Source of the DNA: Dehalococcoidia bacterium
GTDB taxonomy: Bacteria > Chloroflexota > Dehalococcoidia > Lucifugimonadales > Australimonadaceae
Direction: 5' to 3'
Length of the DNA: 64,000 nucleotides
Assembly (NCBI GenBank): GCA_022449765.1
Contig: JAKUPZ010000002.1
Span: 62,001 to 126,000, forward strand
Position 1 is the stretch's first letter, and every line of letters begins with the position of its first letter. The translations under genes and the position numbers were made by a program. The notes under the pieces were generated by a model, which saw only the letters and a program-made list of their open reading frames with translations, was not told where the DNA came from and made no database searches. Positions 7,603-17,100 of the stretch are shown here, piece by piece.

Positions 7603-8955
7603 TTACCTCAAAGCTATAGAAATATCGTGTGGTTTTGTCAAAATGTCATAGTGATCAAGCCAGTCCAGTAATTGAACAACGACCTGGTCTCCTTTTGCAA
7701 GCTTGGAATAATTTTCTGGACAAATAGCAAGTCCATTGGCAAGAGTCATAGAGGTAAGCAAGTTAGACCCTTGCGAACCAGTAAGATGAGCATGGACTTT
7801 ATCGTTTTGCTTATACAATTGGACACGGGCATAAACTCTTCGTCCGTCGGTGTTTTCGATATCGTCATCAAGTATTGCTTCTATTGTGGGAAGGGCTCTA
7901 GCATTTTTCCCCATCATTTTCATGATTGCTGGACGGGCGAATTCTATTAACGCTACTAGCGCACTGACGGGGTTTCCAGGAAGACCTATGTGAGGAATAT
8001 TTCGGTCTCCATTCTTTAATATTCCAAATGCAATTGGTTTAGCCGGTCGCATTTTGACTGACCAAAAATCTACGGTTCCTAGTTCAGATAAAACATCTTT
8101 AACCAAGTCGTATGCCCCTCCACTAACACCTGCAGATGTGATTAATAAGTCAGAGCTGAGGCTTGACAGGATTTTCTGTCGTATATCGCCTAGATCATCT
8201 GACGCAACCCCAATTATTTTGGGTATTCCGCCCCATCTTTTTACGGCCGTAGCGATTCCATATGTATTGCTATCGTAAAGATGCCCAGGCTTTAATACTT
8301 CACCAGGTGACTGAACTTCATTCCCTGTGGCTAAAATCGCAACCGTAGGGCGTCGGATTACTGGTACATGTTGCAATCCTAGTGCCGCTAATAACCCAAT
8401 TCCTGCAGGATTTAATTCATACCCTGATTCTAGTGCAAGTTCTCCAATAGATGTGTCTTCTCCAGGTGGTCTGACGTGATCCCCGAGCGTTGCAGGTGAA
8501 TGTATCTGAATGCGATCAAGGCCGGTGTTATTTTCTAGTCGGTTTCGCTCATCAGTTAATTCGTAAGGGATAATTGAGTCAGCCCCTTCAGGGATAGGAG
8601 CACCCGTCATAATACGTATAGCTGCTTCGGAAGAGACGCTTAAGCTGGGAAGATCACCGGCTTGTACCTGCCCCAAAACGTTTAATGTAACGGGACTATC
8701 TGCCGTTGCAGTTTTGGTGTCGATCGCGCGAACGGCGTAGCCGTCCATGGCTGAATTAGCCAAGCTAGGAATGTTTAGTGATGAAAAAATATCTTGAGCT
8801 AAGACCAGATTGTCAGAATTCAACAACTCCTCAGATGTTTCCTCCAAGACATATACAAGGTTCAAAATTCTTGCGAGGGCATCTTCGACAGTAAGCATAT
8901 TTGCTGTTGGAGGATGACTGTGAGAATGGTGTTTAGTGTGATTTTTGTGATTCAT
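7603..8955 (-). CDS. moeA: Molybdopterin molybdenumtransferase MoeA
   Basis: Inserts molybdenum into adenylated molybdopterin, the last common step of Mo cofactor synthesis. The 450-aa protein shows the MoeA signature NSAMDGYA, the TSAGVSGGAYD loop (usually TSGGVSVGDYD), and GLPGNPVSA in domain III, followed by a C-terminal beta domain. An unusual feature is the N-terminus, which carries six histidines in its first 14 residues before the conserved part. Its ATG overlaps the pheT stop as TAATG. moaA at the left edge belongs to the same pathway but to another transcription unit. Confidence 0.95.
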   Translation of the reverse strand: MNHKNHTKHHSHSHPPTANMLTVEDALARILNLVYVLEETSEELLNSDNLVLAQDIFSSLNIPSLANSAMDGYAVRAIDTKTATADSPVTLNVLGQVQAGDLPSLSVSSEAAIRIMTGAPIPEGADSIIPYELTDERNRLENNTGLDRIQIHSPATLGDHVRPPGEDTSIGELALESGYELNPAGIGLLAALGLQHVPVIRRPTVAILATGNEVQSPGEVLKPGHLYDSNTYGIATAVKRWGGIPKIIGVASDDLGDIRQKILSSLSSDLLITSAGVSGGAYDLVKDVLSELGTVDFWSVKMRPAKPIAFGILKNGDRNIPHIGLPGNPVSALVALIEFARPAIMKMMGKNARALPTIEAILDDDIENTDGRRVYARVQLYKQNDKVHAHLTGSQGSNLLTSMTLANGLAICPENYSKLAKGDQVVVQLLDWLDHYDILTKPHDISIALR

Positions 8956-11357
8956 TATGTTCTCGTAACGGCACCAGTTTCTTGTGCCAGCATTTGCAAA
9001 ATTTTTGAGAAGATTGCATCCAACTGCTCTGTTGTTAATGTTCCTTCACTAGATTGAACTTCCACACGGAAAGCGAGGCTCTTTTCGCCAGGAGATAAAG
9101 ACCCTCCCTCGTATAGATCGAATAAACTGACACGAGTGACAAATGCCTCTTTTCGAATAACAGTTTCGATTTGCTCTGCAGATATTTCTGATTTTACGAC
9201 TAGTGCTAAGTCACGAATAGCAGCAGGGTAGCGTGAGAAGGGTACAAAAAAGGACTTTTGCTCTGGTAAAAATTGAGTTATCTGGCTTAGATTGAGTTCA
9301 AAAATCACGACAGCGGAGGTTGGAAGGTTAAATTTATTGATGGATAACGGGTTTATTTCCCCTATCATGCCCACCTGTGTTCCATCAATGAATAATTCAG
9401 CAGAATGCCCGATCTTAACGGTGTTATTTTTTGAAGGTATATAGTCAACTTGAACACCCAAGTTAGCAAAAATAGCCTCAATAATCCCCTTAGCATCGAA
9501 GAAATCATAAGTTTCTTGAGTATCTTCCCAAAAAGAATGGCTTCTTATCCCAGCTAGTACACCTACTGCCATCTCGTCTTCGGTTGGTAAATCATTTTTT
9601 TGTTTTTTGAAACTTCGGCCAGTTTCAAAAAATGCAACAGAATTAGGAGGGTGTTTTAATGCTTCGGATGTAGCTCTTAGAAGCTCTGGGATTAGTGAAG
9701 CTCTTAAAAATTCTTGTTCGCGGCTCATGGGGTTCTCTGTTCGAATTACAGATTCCATAGGCGTATTAATCGATTCAAGATTTTGTCCGCTTACTAAACT
9801 GTGTGAAATAGTTTCTTGAAGACCTAAGCTGACTAATAAGTCTTTTACTTTTTCCCGGAGTATCCGTATGGGCTGATTAAGGGGTTGAGGTACTAGGCCT
9901 GCTAGAGGTATATCAGGAATAGAGTCATAGCCAATAGCGCGCGCAATTTCTTCTACGATATCTTCCTCTATTTCTATGTCGGTCCTCCAATAGGGAGGTT
10001 GAATTTTTAAATTAAGATCATCCATTTTGGTGTATACAAACCCTAATGAATTCAGCACTTGCTCTACTTGGCTACTTGGGTATGAGGTACCTAATATTTT
10101 TTGCAGAGAATTTAAAGAGAATTGTATTTGCAGAGGATCTTTCTTCCCTGGGAATACATCGTATATTCCTTTGCGAACTTCACCACCTGCAATAGAGTGG
10201 ATAAGTGCGGTAGCGCGTTTCAGGGCTCTTTCAGCGAGCTCTGGATTTAATCCTTTTTCAAATCGTAGTGAAGCCTCTGTTCGCAATTTCAATGTGCTTG
10301 CGGTTCTTCTAGTATTAATTCCATTAAAAGTTGCTGATTCAAGTAGTACATTTTTAGTGGATTTAGTCATTTCTGAATTTAATCCACCCATGACACCCGC
10401 AATTCCTATAGAGCGCTGAGGATCCGTAATCATAAGCATTGGGGGTTTTAGTTCGTGAAGAGCCCCATCAAGTGAAGTAAACGTCTCACCGGAATTTGCA
10501 GTTCGAACAATTAAAGTAGATTCTAAAATCTGATCGTAGTCGAACGCGTGCAACGGCTGGCCATATTCAAGCATTACAAAATTTGTGATATCAACAACAT
10601 TATTGATTGGCCGGTGGCCTGAGTCTCGGAGTTTTTTCTGAAGCCATTCAGGCGAATCTTCGACTTTGATCCCCTTGGTAAGAGTACATGCATATCTTTG
10701 ACATAACTGTGGATCTTCGACGATTACATTTATGCATTCTTCGACAGATGGCGAAACTTCTTCATACTCTAAATTTGGTTCAGTAACTTGTGCGCCAATA
10801 ATTGCAGCTACTTCATGAGCAACACCTAAAACCGAAAGACAATCTCCTCGGTTAGCAGTGATTTCGATTTCGAAAGCATCTGAAGAGTCTAAAATTTCAT
10901 TAATTGGGGTGCCTACAGAGCTTTCTTCGGGTAAAACTAGAATTCCATGGTGATTGCTACTCAAACCTAACTCTAATTCAGAGCAGATCATGCCGGCTGA
11001 CTCTACTCCTCTAATTTTCGCAGCAGTTAATTCGACCGTTTCGCCGGTTTTAGCATTGAGAAGACGAGCACCTAATTGTGCGTAGGCAATTTTTTGACCT
11101 ACTTCTATATTGGGAGCTCCGCAAACCACAGTCACGCGTTGATCACCCGTGTCTACAGTCGCCAACTGTAATCTATCCGCGTTGGGGTGTTTTTCAATTG
11201 ATACTATTTGCCCAACGATAACTTTATTCCAGTATTGACTCCCCCCTTGTTCAAAGGTCGTTTCCAATCCTGCCATAGTTAACCTGTGAGCTAGATCTAG
11301 CGGGTCAATGTTCTGTAATGGCACATAATCTTGTAGCCATGATAAAGGAACTCTCAT
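8955..11357 (-). CDS. pheT: Phenylalanine-tRNA ligase beta subunit
   Basis: Structural and editing beta subunit of phenylalanyl-tRNA synthetase. The 800-aa product has the full family layout: EMAP-like tRNA-binding domain (about 40-150, with HPNADRL), B3/B4 editing domain (about 210-370), B5 domain (about 405-480), the class II-like core, and the C-terminal FDX-ACB anticodon-binding domain (about 705-800). It is separated from pheS by some 6 kb and reversed. A promoter lies just upstream (11391-11419). moeA follows with a 1-nt overlap, an unusual pairing without an obvious functional link. Confidence 0.97.
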   Translation of the reverse strand: MRVPLSWLQDYVPLQNIDPLDLAHRLTMAGLETTFEQGGSQYWNKVIVGQIVSIEKHPNADRLQLATVDTGDQRVTVVCGAPNIEVGQKIAYAQLGARLLNAKTGETVELTAAKIRGVESAGMICSELELGLSSNHHGILVLPEESSVGTPINEILDSSDAFEIEITANRGDCLSVLGVAHEVAAIIGAQVTEPNLEYEEVSPSVEECINVIVEDPQLCQRYACTLTKGIKVEDSPEWLQKKLRDSGHRPINNVVDITNFVMLEYGQPLHAFDYDQILESTLIVRTANSGETFTSLDGALHELKPPMLMITDPQRSIGIAGVMGGLNSEMTKSTKNVLLESATFNGINTRRTASTLKLRTEASLRFEKGLNPELAERALKRATALIHSIAGGEVRKGIYDVFPGKKDPLQIQFSLNSLQKILGTSYPSSQVEQVLNSLGFVYTKMDDLNLKIQPPYWRTDIEIEEDIVEEIARAIGYDSIPDIPLAGLVPQPLNQPIRILREKVKDLLVSLGLQETISHSLVSGQNLESINTPMESVIRTENPMSREQEFLRASLIPELLRATSEALKHPPNSVAFFETGRSFKKQKNDLPTEDEMAVGVLAGIRSHSFWEDTQETYDFFDAKGIIEAIFANLGVQVDYIPSKNNTVKIGHSAELFIDGTQVGMIGEINPLSINKFNLPTSAVVIFELNLSQITQFLPEQKSFFVPFSRYPAAIRDLALVVKSEISAEQIETVIRKEAFVTRVSLFDLYEGGSLSPGEKSLAFRVEVQSSEGTLTTEQLDAIFSKILQMLAQETGAVTRT

Positions 11358-11390
11358 CAGGGAGATTTACTCCAGGCGAATATTTTCACC

Positions 11391-11419
11391 ATTATACGTC
11401 ATTCAGGTGTGTATATTAA
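11391..11419 (-). promoter_or_regulatory. Promoter for pheT-moeA operon
   Basis: Read on the minus strand, TTAATA (11419-11414) and a perfect TATAAT (11396-11391) are 17 bp apart. The implied start of transcription is about 25 nt before the pheT ATG. Confidence 0.55.
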
Positions 11420-11421
11420 TT

Positions 11422-11438
11422 GAGTATTTGAAATACTC
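11422..11438. repeat. 17-bp palindrome between DUF3501 gene and pheT promoter
   Basis: GAGTATTT (11422-11429) and AAATACTC (11431-11438) form a perfect 8-bp inverted repeat with a 1-nt centre. It lies 10 nt past the DUF3501 stop and just upstream of the pheT -35 box. It could be a protein operator; it lacks the G+C stem and T-run of a terminator. Confidence 0.5.
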
Positions 11439-11447
11439 GCAGTTCGT

Positions 11448-12029
11448 TTATAAAAGATCTTGGCTGAGTGATTCCCTCACCATCTCATTTATTACAGTTT
11501 CTGCTTTGTACTTGAAATGATCAATTTCAAATGAAATAGGTTCTTCACCTGAAATGAATTGAGATACCTGCTGGTCAGTGAGCGAAAAAGTGACATAATG
11601 AACGGCACTGACACGATCTTCCTTGCTTCGGCCACCTTCGTATTCGCCATACACTACTGAATCTCCAATTTTCAGTGAAGTGGTATTACCATGATCGATA
11701 CCAATAAAACTATCAAGTATCTCTCTCATTTTCGCTTGATCTGTCACTTCAATCAATAACGTTGCAGAAAATGAGTTCAACTTAGGCAAAAGCTGATTAT
11801 AGGTATCAATTTCTTCTTGAATCCTATCTTCTAGTACGATTCTCTCTGCGCGCATCATTTCTTGTATTTGAAATCTAATTGTTTCTCTATTTTCAAAGAC
11901 AAGCGTGACCAATTCACCAATCTGAATTCTTCTGTTTTTTTTGAATTTTATGATTTGATCTCGATATGAAGGTCTCTCGATTTCATATTCTGCGATATTG
12001 ACAATGTCTACTATGGATAGTGGGTCCAT
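11448..12029 (-). CDS. DUF3501 family protein
   Basis: A 193-aa soluble protein of unknown biochemical role. It matches what I know of the DUF3501 family: the N-terminal IADYE/YEIERP-like start, a central ERI..EIDTYN segment (about 85-98) and a C-terminal beta-rich half. The family is found next to a rubrerythrin and a heterodisulfide-reductase-like Fe-S protein in many aerobic bacteria, and the same trio occurs here. Its ATG overlaps the upstream stop as TAATG. Context suggests a part in peroxide or iron-linked redox protection, which is inferred. Confidence 0.8.
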   Translation of the reverse strand: MDPLSIVDIVNIAEYEIERPSYRDQIIKFKKNRRIQIGELVTLVFENRETIRFQIQEMMRAERIVLEDRIQEEIDTYNQLLPKLNSFSATLLIEVTDQAKMREILDSFIGIDHGNTTSLKIGDSVVYGEYEGGRSKEDRVSAVHYVTFSLTDQQVSQFISGEEPISFEIDHFKYKAETVINEMVRESLSQDLL

Positions 12030-13321
12030 TATTGCTCTCCTGAAAGTCCGTACGCTGCCGCTAAAGCCTGAACTGTATGGATTGGTCGAATTCCCGTCCC
12101 TATTTCAATGTGCCGAGCAGCCAGAGGGCAGTCGGAAACTATTAGGTCAGGGGATGATTTGGATAGATTGTTGAATAATTTCTCTCCTATCTTAATAGCG
12201 ATTGGGAAAGTTTTTTTGCCTACTCCCCAGGAACCGTCATGACCAGAGCAATATTCACTGGTATCGACTTGCGTATCAGGAATAATTCCTAATAACCGAG
12301 GAGAATTTATTCCCATCGCTTGCGCTCTAGTGTGACAAGCAACGTGAAATGCGATTTTCCCTAAGGGTTTTTTGAAATCACGATTAAGTAGCTTTTCCCT
12401 CGCTAATTGTGTCAAAAAAGTACCAATCTCCATGGTATGCGTTGCAACTTTTTGTGAGAGCTCTTTGTTCTCAGACATTTGGGGGTAATCTTCTCTCATA
12501 ACCAAAGTGCATGTAGGTTGCGCAACAACGATTTCGTACCCTTGGTCGATCAATGCGGACAACGAATTCAGATTGAAATTCATTTTGTCTACCGATTTGT
12601 CATATTCGCCGATATCCATTAGAGGCATACCGCAGCATTGATGATCGGGCAAAATTACTTCAACATTGTTATGAGCCAATACAGATATAGCTGCTTTCCC
12701 AATTTGGGTGTCGTTATAGTCGATTGTGCAGCTAGGGAAGAATGCAATTTTTTTGACAGGGTTATCAGACGGTTTTAAACATGTTCCGTAATGTTTATTA
12801 AACCACGAGGAAAATGTTTGGGTTTTATATTCGGGTAATTTAGCATTTCGATTGATGTCTAGTACTAATTCACTCACTATGCGTGTAGGTGGGAAGCTAT
12901 TAGCAAAATTTGTGAATGGAGCTAGTGCACCTCCCGCGAGCTTTGCTAGGCGATCTTGATCCGCAATTATTTTCTTTGAAAATTTGATCCCCTCGTTCTT
13001 TGCGCGGACAAATTTTGAACGAGCAATCATCCTAGGAACGTCTAAATTGTATTCGTGTGGTGAAGTGTAGGGGCATACAACCCAGCACAATTTGCATTGG
13101 AAGCAATTACTTTCAATTTGGGAAAATTGGCCTGCGCTGATTTGCTCCATTTCACCTTGAACCGAATCCGTGAGATCAAACAAATCAGGAAAAACAGGGC
13201 ATAAATTCCAGCATAGACGACAACCGTGGCAAAGATCATATTGCCTGCGCTGTTCAGCGATTAAGTCTTCAGAGTCCCAATAACGGGGTTCATTTGTATT
13301 CGAAGCTGGAACGTGCTGCAT
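12029..13321 (-). CDS. Heterodisulfide-reductase/GlpC-like Fe-S oxidoreductase
   Basis: Probable cytoplasmic electron-transfer protein of the GlpC/HdrB type, 430 aa. Near the N-terminus two ferredoxin-type motifs bind two [4Fe-4S] clusters (CHGCRLCWNLCP near 31-42 and CFQCKLCWVVCP near 73-84). Two CCG-type domains follow: one with PSC and QCCGMP, the second with HVACHTRAQ and a variant CSGHDGSWG in place of CCG. This form is typical of the homologues linked to rubrerythrin and DUF3501. It is separated from the upstream rubrerythrin by an intrinsic terminator, so it is probably made in lower amounts than that protein. Confidence 0.85.
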   Translation of the reverse strand: MQHVPASNTNEPRYWDSEDLIAEQRRQYDLCHGCRLCWNLCPVFPDLFDLTDSVQGEMEQISAGQFSQIESNCFQCKLCWVVCPYTSPHEYNLDVPRMIARSKFVRAKNEGIKFSKKIIADQDRLAKLAGGALAPFTNFANSFPPTRIVSELVLDINRNAKLPEYKTQTFSSWFNKHYGTCLKPSDNPVKKIAFFPSCTIDYNDTQIGKAAISVLAHNNVEVILPDHQCCGMPLMDIGEYDKSVDKMNFNLNSLSALIDQGYEIVVAQPTCTLVMREDYPQMSENKELSQKVATHTMEIGTFLTQLAREKLLNRDFKKPLGKIAFHVACHTRAQAMGINSPRLLGIIPDTQVDTSEYCSGHDGSWGVGKKTFPIAIKIGEKLFNNLSKSSPDLIVSDCPLAARHIEIGTGIRPIHTVQALAAAYGLSGEQ

Positions 13322-13336
13322 TTATATGTAACCCTC

Positions 13337-13371
13337 AAAAAGGCGCCCTCCAGAAACGAACGGAGGGCGCC
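13337..13371 (-). terminator. Intrinsic terminator between rubrerythrin and Fe-S protein genes
   Basis: On the minus strand a perfect 10-bp G+C-rich stem (13371-13362 with 13351-13342, loop of 10 nt) is followed directly by five T residues (13341-13337). It lies just after the rubrerythrin gene and probably allows only partial read-through to the next two genes. Confidence 0.85.
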
Positions 13372-13394
13372 GAAGTATCCTTAAAATTATTAGC

Positions 13395-13817
13395 TTATAG
13401 ACTTAGATTCTCTGAACCCTTGGAAAATCTACCTGCATGAGATTTTTCAGCTCGAGCCAAAGTTTCAAACCATTCTGCTAATTCCTCGAAACCTTCGTCG
13501 CGGGCAGTACGTGCAAACCCTGGATACATTTCACTGTATTCGTAAGTCTCACCAGCCTCCGCTGCCTTAAGGTTATTTTCAGTTGTACCGATTGCTAATC
13601 CTGTTCCAGGGTCTCCAGTCTCTTTCAAGAAATCTAGATGACCGAAAGCGTGTCCTGTTTCAGCTTCAGATATATCACGGAATAGACCACCTATCTCTGC
13701 ATACCCTTCGATGTCAGCGCGTCTTGCAAAGTATAGATAACGCCTGTTTGCTTGTGATTCTCCCGCAAAGGCGTCTTTTAAGTTTTGCTCACTTTGAGTA
13801 CCTTTAAGATCTGGCAT
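13395..13817 (-). CDS. Rubrerythrin (diiron domain only)
   Basis: Ferritin-like diiron protein that reduces hydrogen peroxide with electrons from a redox partner. The 140-aa protein has the four-helix pattern with metal ligands in [31 protein letters not shown] and [10 protein letters not shown]. The C-terminal rubredoxin domain of classical rubrerythrin is missing, so electrons must come from another protein, plausibly the adjacent Fe-S oxidoreductase. I chose ATG 13817, with GAGG 8 nt upstream; a GTG at 13826 is also in frame. A strong terminator follows, suggesting high expression of this gene alone. Confidence 0.92.
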   Translation of the reverse strand: MPDLKGTQSEQNLKDAFAGESQANRRYLYFARRADIEGYAEIGGLFRDISEAETGHAFGHLDFLKETGDPGTGLAIGTTENNLKAAEAGETYEYSEMYPGFARTARDEGFEELAEWFETLARAEKSHAGRFSKGSENLSL

Positions 13818-13924
13818 TTTGTGCACCTCAAAATATTAAAATTTCGTAACAATATAATAATAACAGTGAGAAGGCTTAGTTCAAAGCTTTAGGTGTTATA
13901 GATTTAACTTCGCTAATGAAGCGT

Positions 13925-13953
13925 TTGCATCTAATCTATTAACGCAGTATAAT
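13925..13953 (+). promoter_or_regulatory. Promoter for rpoB-rpoC
   Basis: TTGCAT (13925-13930) and a perfect TATAAT (13948-13953) are exactly 17 bp apart. Transcription would start near 13960 and leave a leader of about 140 nt before rpoB. The rest of the 13818-14102 gap contains A/T-rich DNA before the divergent rubrerythrin gene, with no other clear element. Confidence 0.75.
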
Positions 13954-14028
13954 TACCCCCATATAGGAGTAGAGGTGCGCAGGCGCGTAACCACACTAAA
14001 TATCCCAATTAACGCATAAAAGCGTAAC

Positions 14029-14078
14029 AGGTCTAACGGTGCATTGTCCGTTGGACCTTTTTTCGTGTCTTTGACACG
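14029..14078 (+). terminator. Attenuator-like terminator in the rpoB leader
   Basis: An 11-bp stem, AGGTCTAACGG (14029-14039) with CCGTTGGACCT (14048-14058), contains one G-U pair and is followed by six T residues (14058-14063). That is the shape of a rho-independent terminator, yet it lies inside the leader between promoter and rpoB. A second small perfect hairpin follows (CGTGTC 14064-14069, GACACG 14073-14078). The layout suggests controlled read-through of the RNA polymerase genes. Confidence 0.75.
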
Positions 14079-14102
14079 TCAATTTCGGTTGTAGGAGAAT
14101 TC

Positions 14103-17100
14103 ATGACTACGCTAGTATCTAGATCTGATCAATATCCGGTTCACCCTCTTAAATCTTATGCTCGTATACATAAGGTCATTGAGCCTTCAAGCTTGGTCCA
14201 AATACAGACCCAGTCGTTTGACTCATTAAAAATCGATGGCATCCGTGAGGTGCTTGATGAAATTAACCCCATACAGGATGTTACGGGAAGCCGATTTGAA
14301 TTGAAATTTGGGTCTTATGAGTTCCGTAAGCCTAAATATACTGAGGAAGAGTGTCGCGATCGAGAAATTACGTTTGAGGCGCCCTTGTACGTCACAGTTG
14401 AGTTGGAAGTTAAAGAAACTGGGGAAATAAAGGAACAGACTTTATTTTTCGGTGACATTCCAATGATGACCCCGACGGGTACATTTGTAATCAATGGGGC
14501 TGAACGGGTAGTAGTCAGCCAGTTGGTACGATCTCCAGGTGCCTATTTTACGAGAGTTATTGACCCTGGTACTGGCCGGAATGTTTCTTTATCAAAATTG
14601 ATACCTTATCGAGGAGCTTGGTTAGAATTTGAAACTAGTCCTCGAGACATAATTTCAGTAAAAATTGATAGGAAACGAAAACTTCCAATCACAACTTTCC
14701 TCAGAGCGCTAGGTTTTGCAGAGAATGAGCAGCTTTTGGGAATGTTCGACGATGTAGATGTTGACCCTGATCATCCATATATGCGCACTACATTGGAGAA
14801 AGACGGAGGTATTGAAACGGAAGCTCAGGCCCTTGTGGAGGTCTATCGACGCTTGAGGCCAGGTGAGCCTGCGAGCGTTGAGAGTGCACGCTCATTAATT
14901 GACAATCTGTTTTTCAATCCTCGTAGGTATGATCTTGGGAAAGTTGGCCGGTACAAGATGAATAGGCGTATGGGCCAAGATATTCCTCAACAAAATCGTA
15001 CGCTTACTAAGGAAGACATTGTTGAAATGATTCGTATGATGATCAGGATTAACAATGGGGTTTCACACGCTGATGATATTGACCATCTAGGAAACCGTCG
15101 TGTTCGTGCAGTTGGTGAATTAATTATGAACCAGCTAAGGGTAGGTTTGCTTAGGATGGAGCGTGTTGTTAAAGAGCGCATGACCATTTTGGACCAAGAA
15201 GAAGCTACTCCAAGTGCGCTGATTAACATACGCCCGGTTGTTGCGGCGTTACGTGAGTTTTTTGGTGGGTCACAATTGTCTCAATTTATGGACCAGACCA
15301 ACCCTCTTGCCGAATTGACGCACAAACGCAGGCTTTCTGCTCTTGGACCAGGCGGATTATCAAGGGAGCGAGCAGGATTTGATGTGCGAGATGTCCATTA
15401 CTCCCACTATGGTCGTATATGTCCGATTGAAACTCCTGAGGGGCCGAATATTGGCCTGCTAGGTTCTCTTGCCACCTATGGGCGTATTAATGACTACGGT
15501 TTCATTGAGACTCCATATAGAAAAGTGCTAAAAGAAATTTCTACAAAATCAGATGATTTAACTGGTCGAATATCTCGGCAGGATGTTAAAGATGCAGAAG
15601 GGAAAAATATTGTACGTTCAGGGAATATAATTTCGACAGCCGCGGCCAAAAAACTTGCACTGCTAGATCAAGTTATGGCAATTCAGCCTTATGTTTCGGA
15701 ATCACCTGAAGACGTGGTTTATCTTTCTGCAGACGAAGAAGAAAAATATGTTGTTGCGCAAGCAAACTCCCAAATGGATGCAAAATTTCAGCTGACTGAA
15801 GACAAAGTAGAATGCAGAGTTTCTGAAGATTATTCAATGGAATCCCCTGAAAACGTCGATTATGTCGACGTGGCTCCCATGCAAATAGTAAGTGTTTCTA
15901 CAGCCTTGATTCCTTTCTTGGAACACGATGATGCTAACCGTGCATTGATGGGTTCAAATATGCAACGCCAGGCGGTTCCTCTTCTTCGTCCTGATGCTCC
16001 TTTGGTAGGCACTGGAATGGAAAGGCGAGTTGCGAGAGATTCTGGGCAGATGGTGCTGGCTAAAGTTGAGGGTACCGTTATTTCAGTGACGGGAGATTTA
16101 GTCGTAATACGAGATTCTGAAGGGTATGAACATCCTCAGATACTAAGAAAATTCGTTCGTTCCAACCAAGGCACCTGTTTAACCCAACGAGCCATAGTCT
16201 CCGTTGGTCAATATGTTGAAGAAGGTGATCCGCTTGCTGATAGTTCATCTACACAGGAAGGGGATCTCGCACTTGGACAGAATGTATTGTGCGCATTTAT
16301 GGCCATGGAAGGCTATAACTTTGAGGATGCAATAATTGTATCTGAGAACATTGTGCGAAATTCGAAATTTACTTCCATTCACATTGAAAAGTATGAAGTT
16401 GAATCCAGAGATACAAAATTAGGCCCTGGTGAGATTACTCGCGATATCCCTAATGTTGGGGAGGATGCGCTACGCAACCTTGATGAGGATGGGATTATAA
16501 GAATAGGCGCAGAAGTTACTCCTGGTGACATTCTCGTTGGTAAAATTACACCAAAAGGTGAAACTGAGCTCACTGCGGAAGAAAAATTGCTTAGAGCAAT
16601 TTTTGGAGAAAAAGCGAGAGATGTTAAAGATACCTCTTTAAGAGTTCCACATGGGGAGAGAGGTAAGGTTATTGAGGTTAAGATCCTAACACGTGAAAAC
16701 GGGGATGATCTTCTTCCCGGTGTGAACAAGCTTGTTCGTGTTTGGGTTGCACAAACCCGAACTTTGTCTCAGGGCGACAAGATGGCAGGTCGACATGGTA
16801 ATAAAGGCGTTGTATCCCGAATTATGCCCGTAGAAGATATGCCTTACCTTTCTGACGGCACGCCAATAGATATTATTTTGAACCCAATTGGAGTACCTTC
16901 TCGTATGAATCTGGGTCAAGTGCTTGAAACTCATTTAGGGCTTGCTGCTCATAAACTCCGATTTCGTGCTGCTACGCCAGTATTCGACGGGGCATCTGAC
17001 GGAGACATACAGGACGCATTAGCCCGTTCTTGGATCCTAGAGCGATCAAATTCACTTGGAAGCGATTTATTAGGCGCTACTAATTATGAGCCCGATTGGA

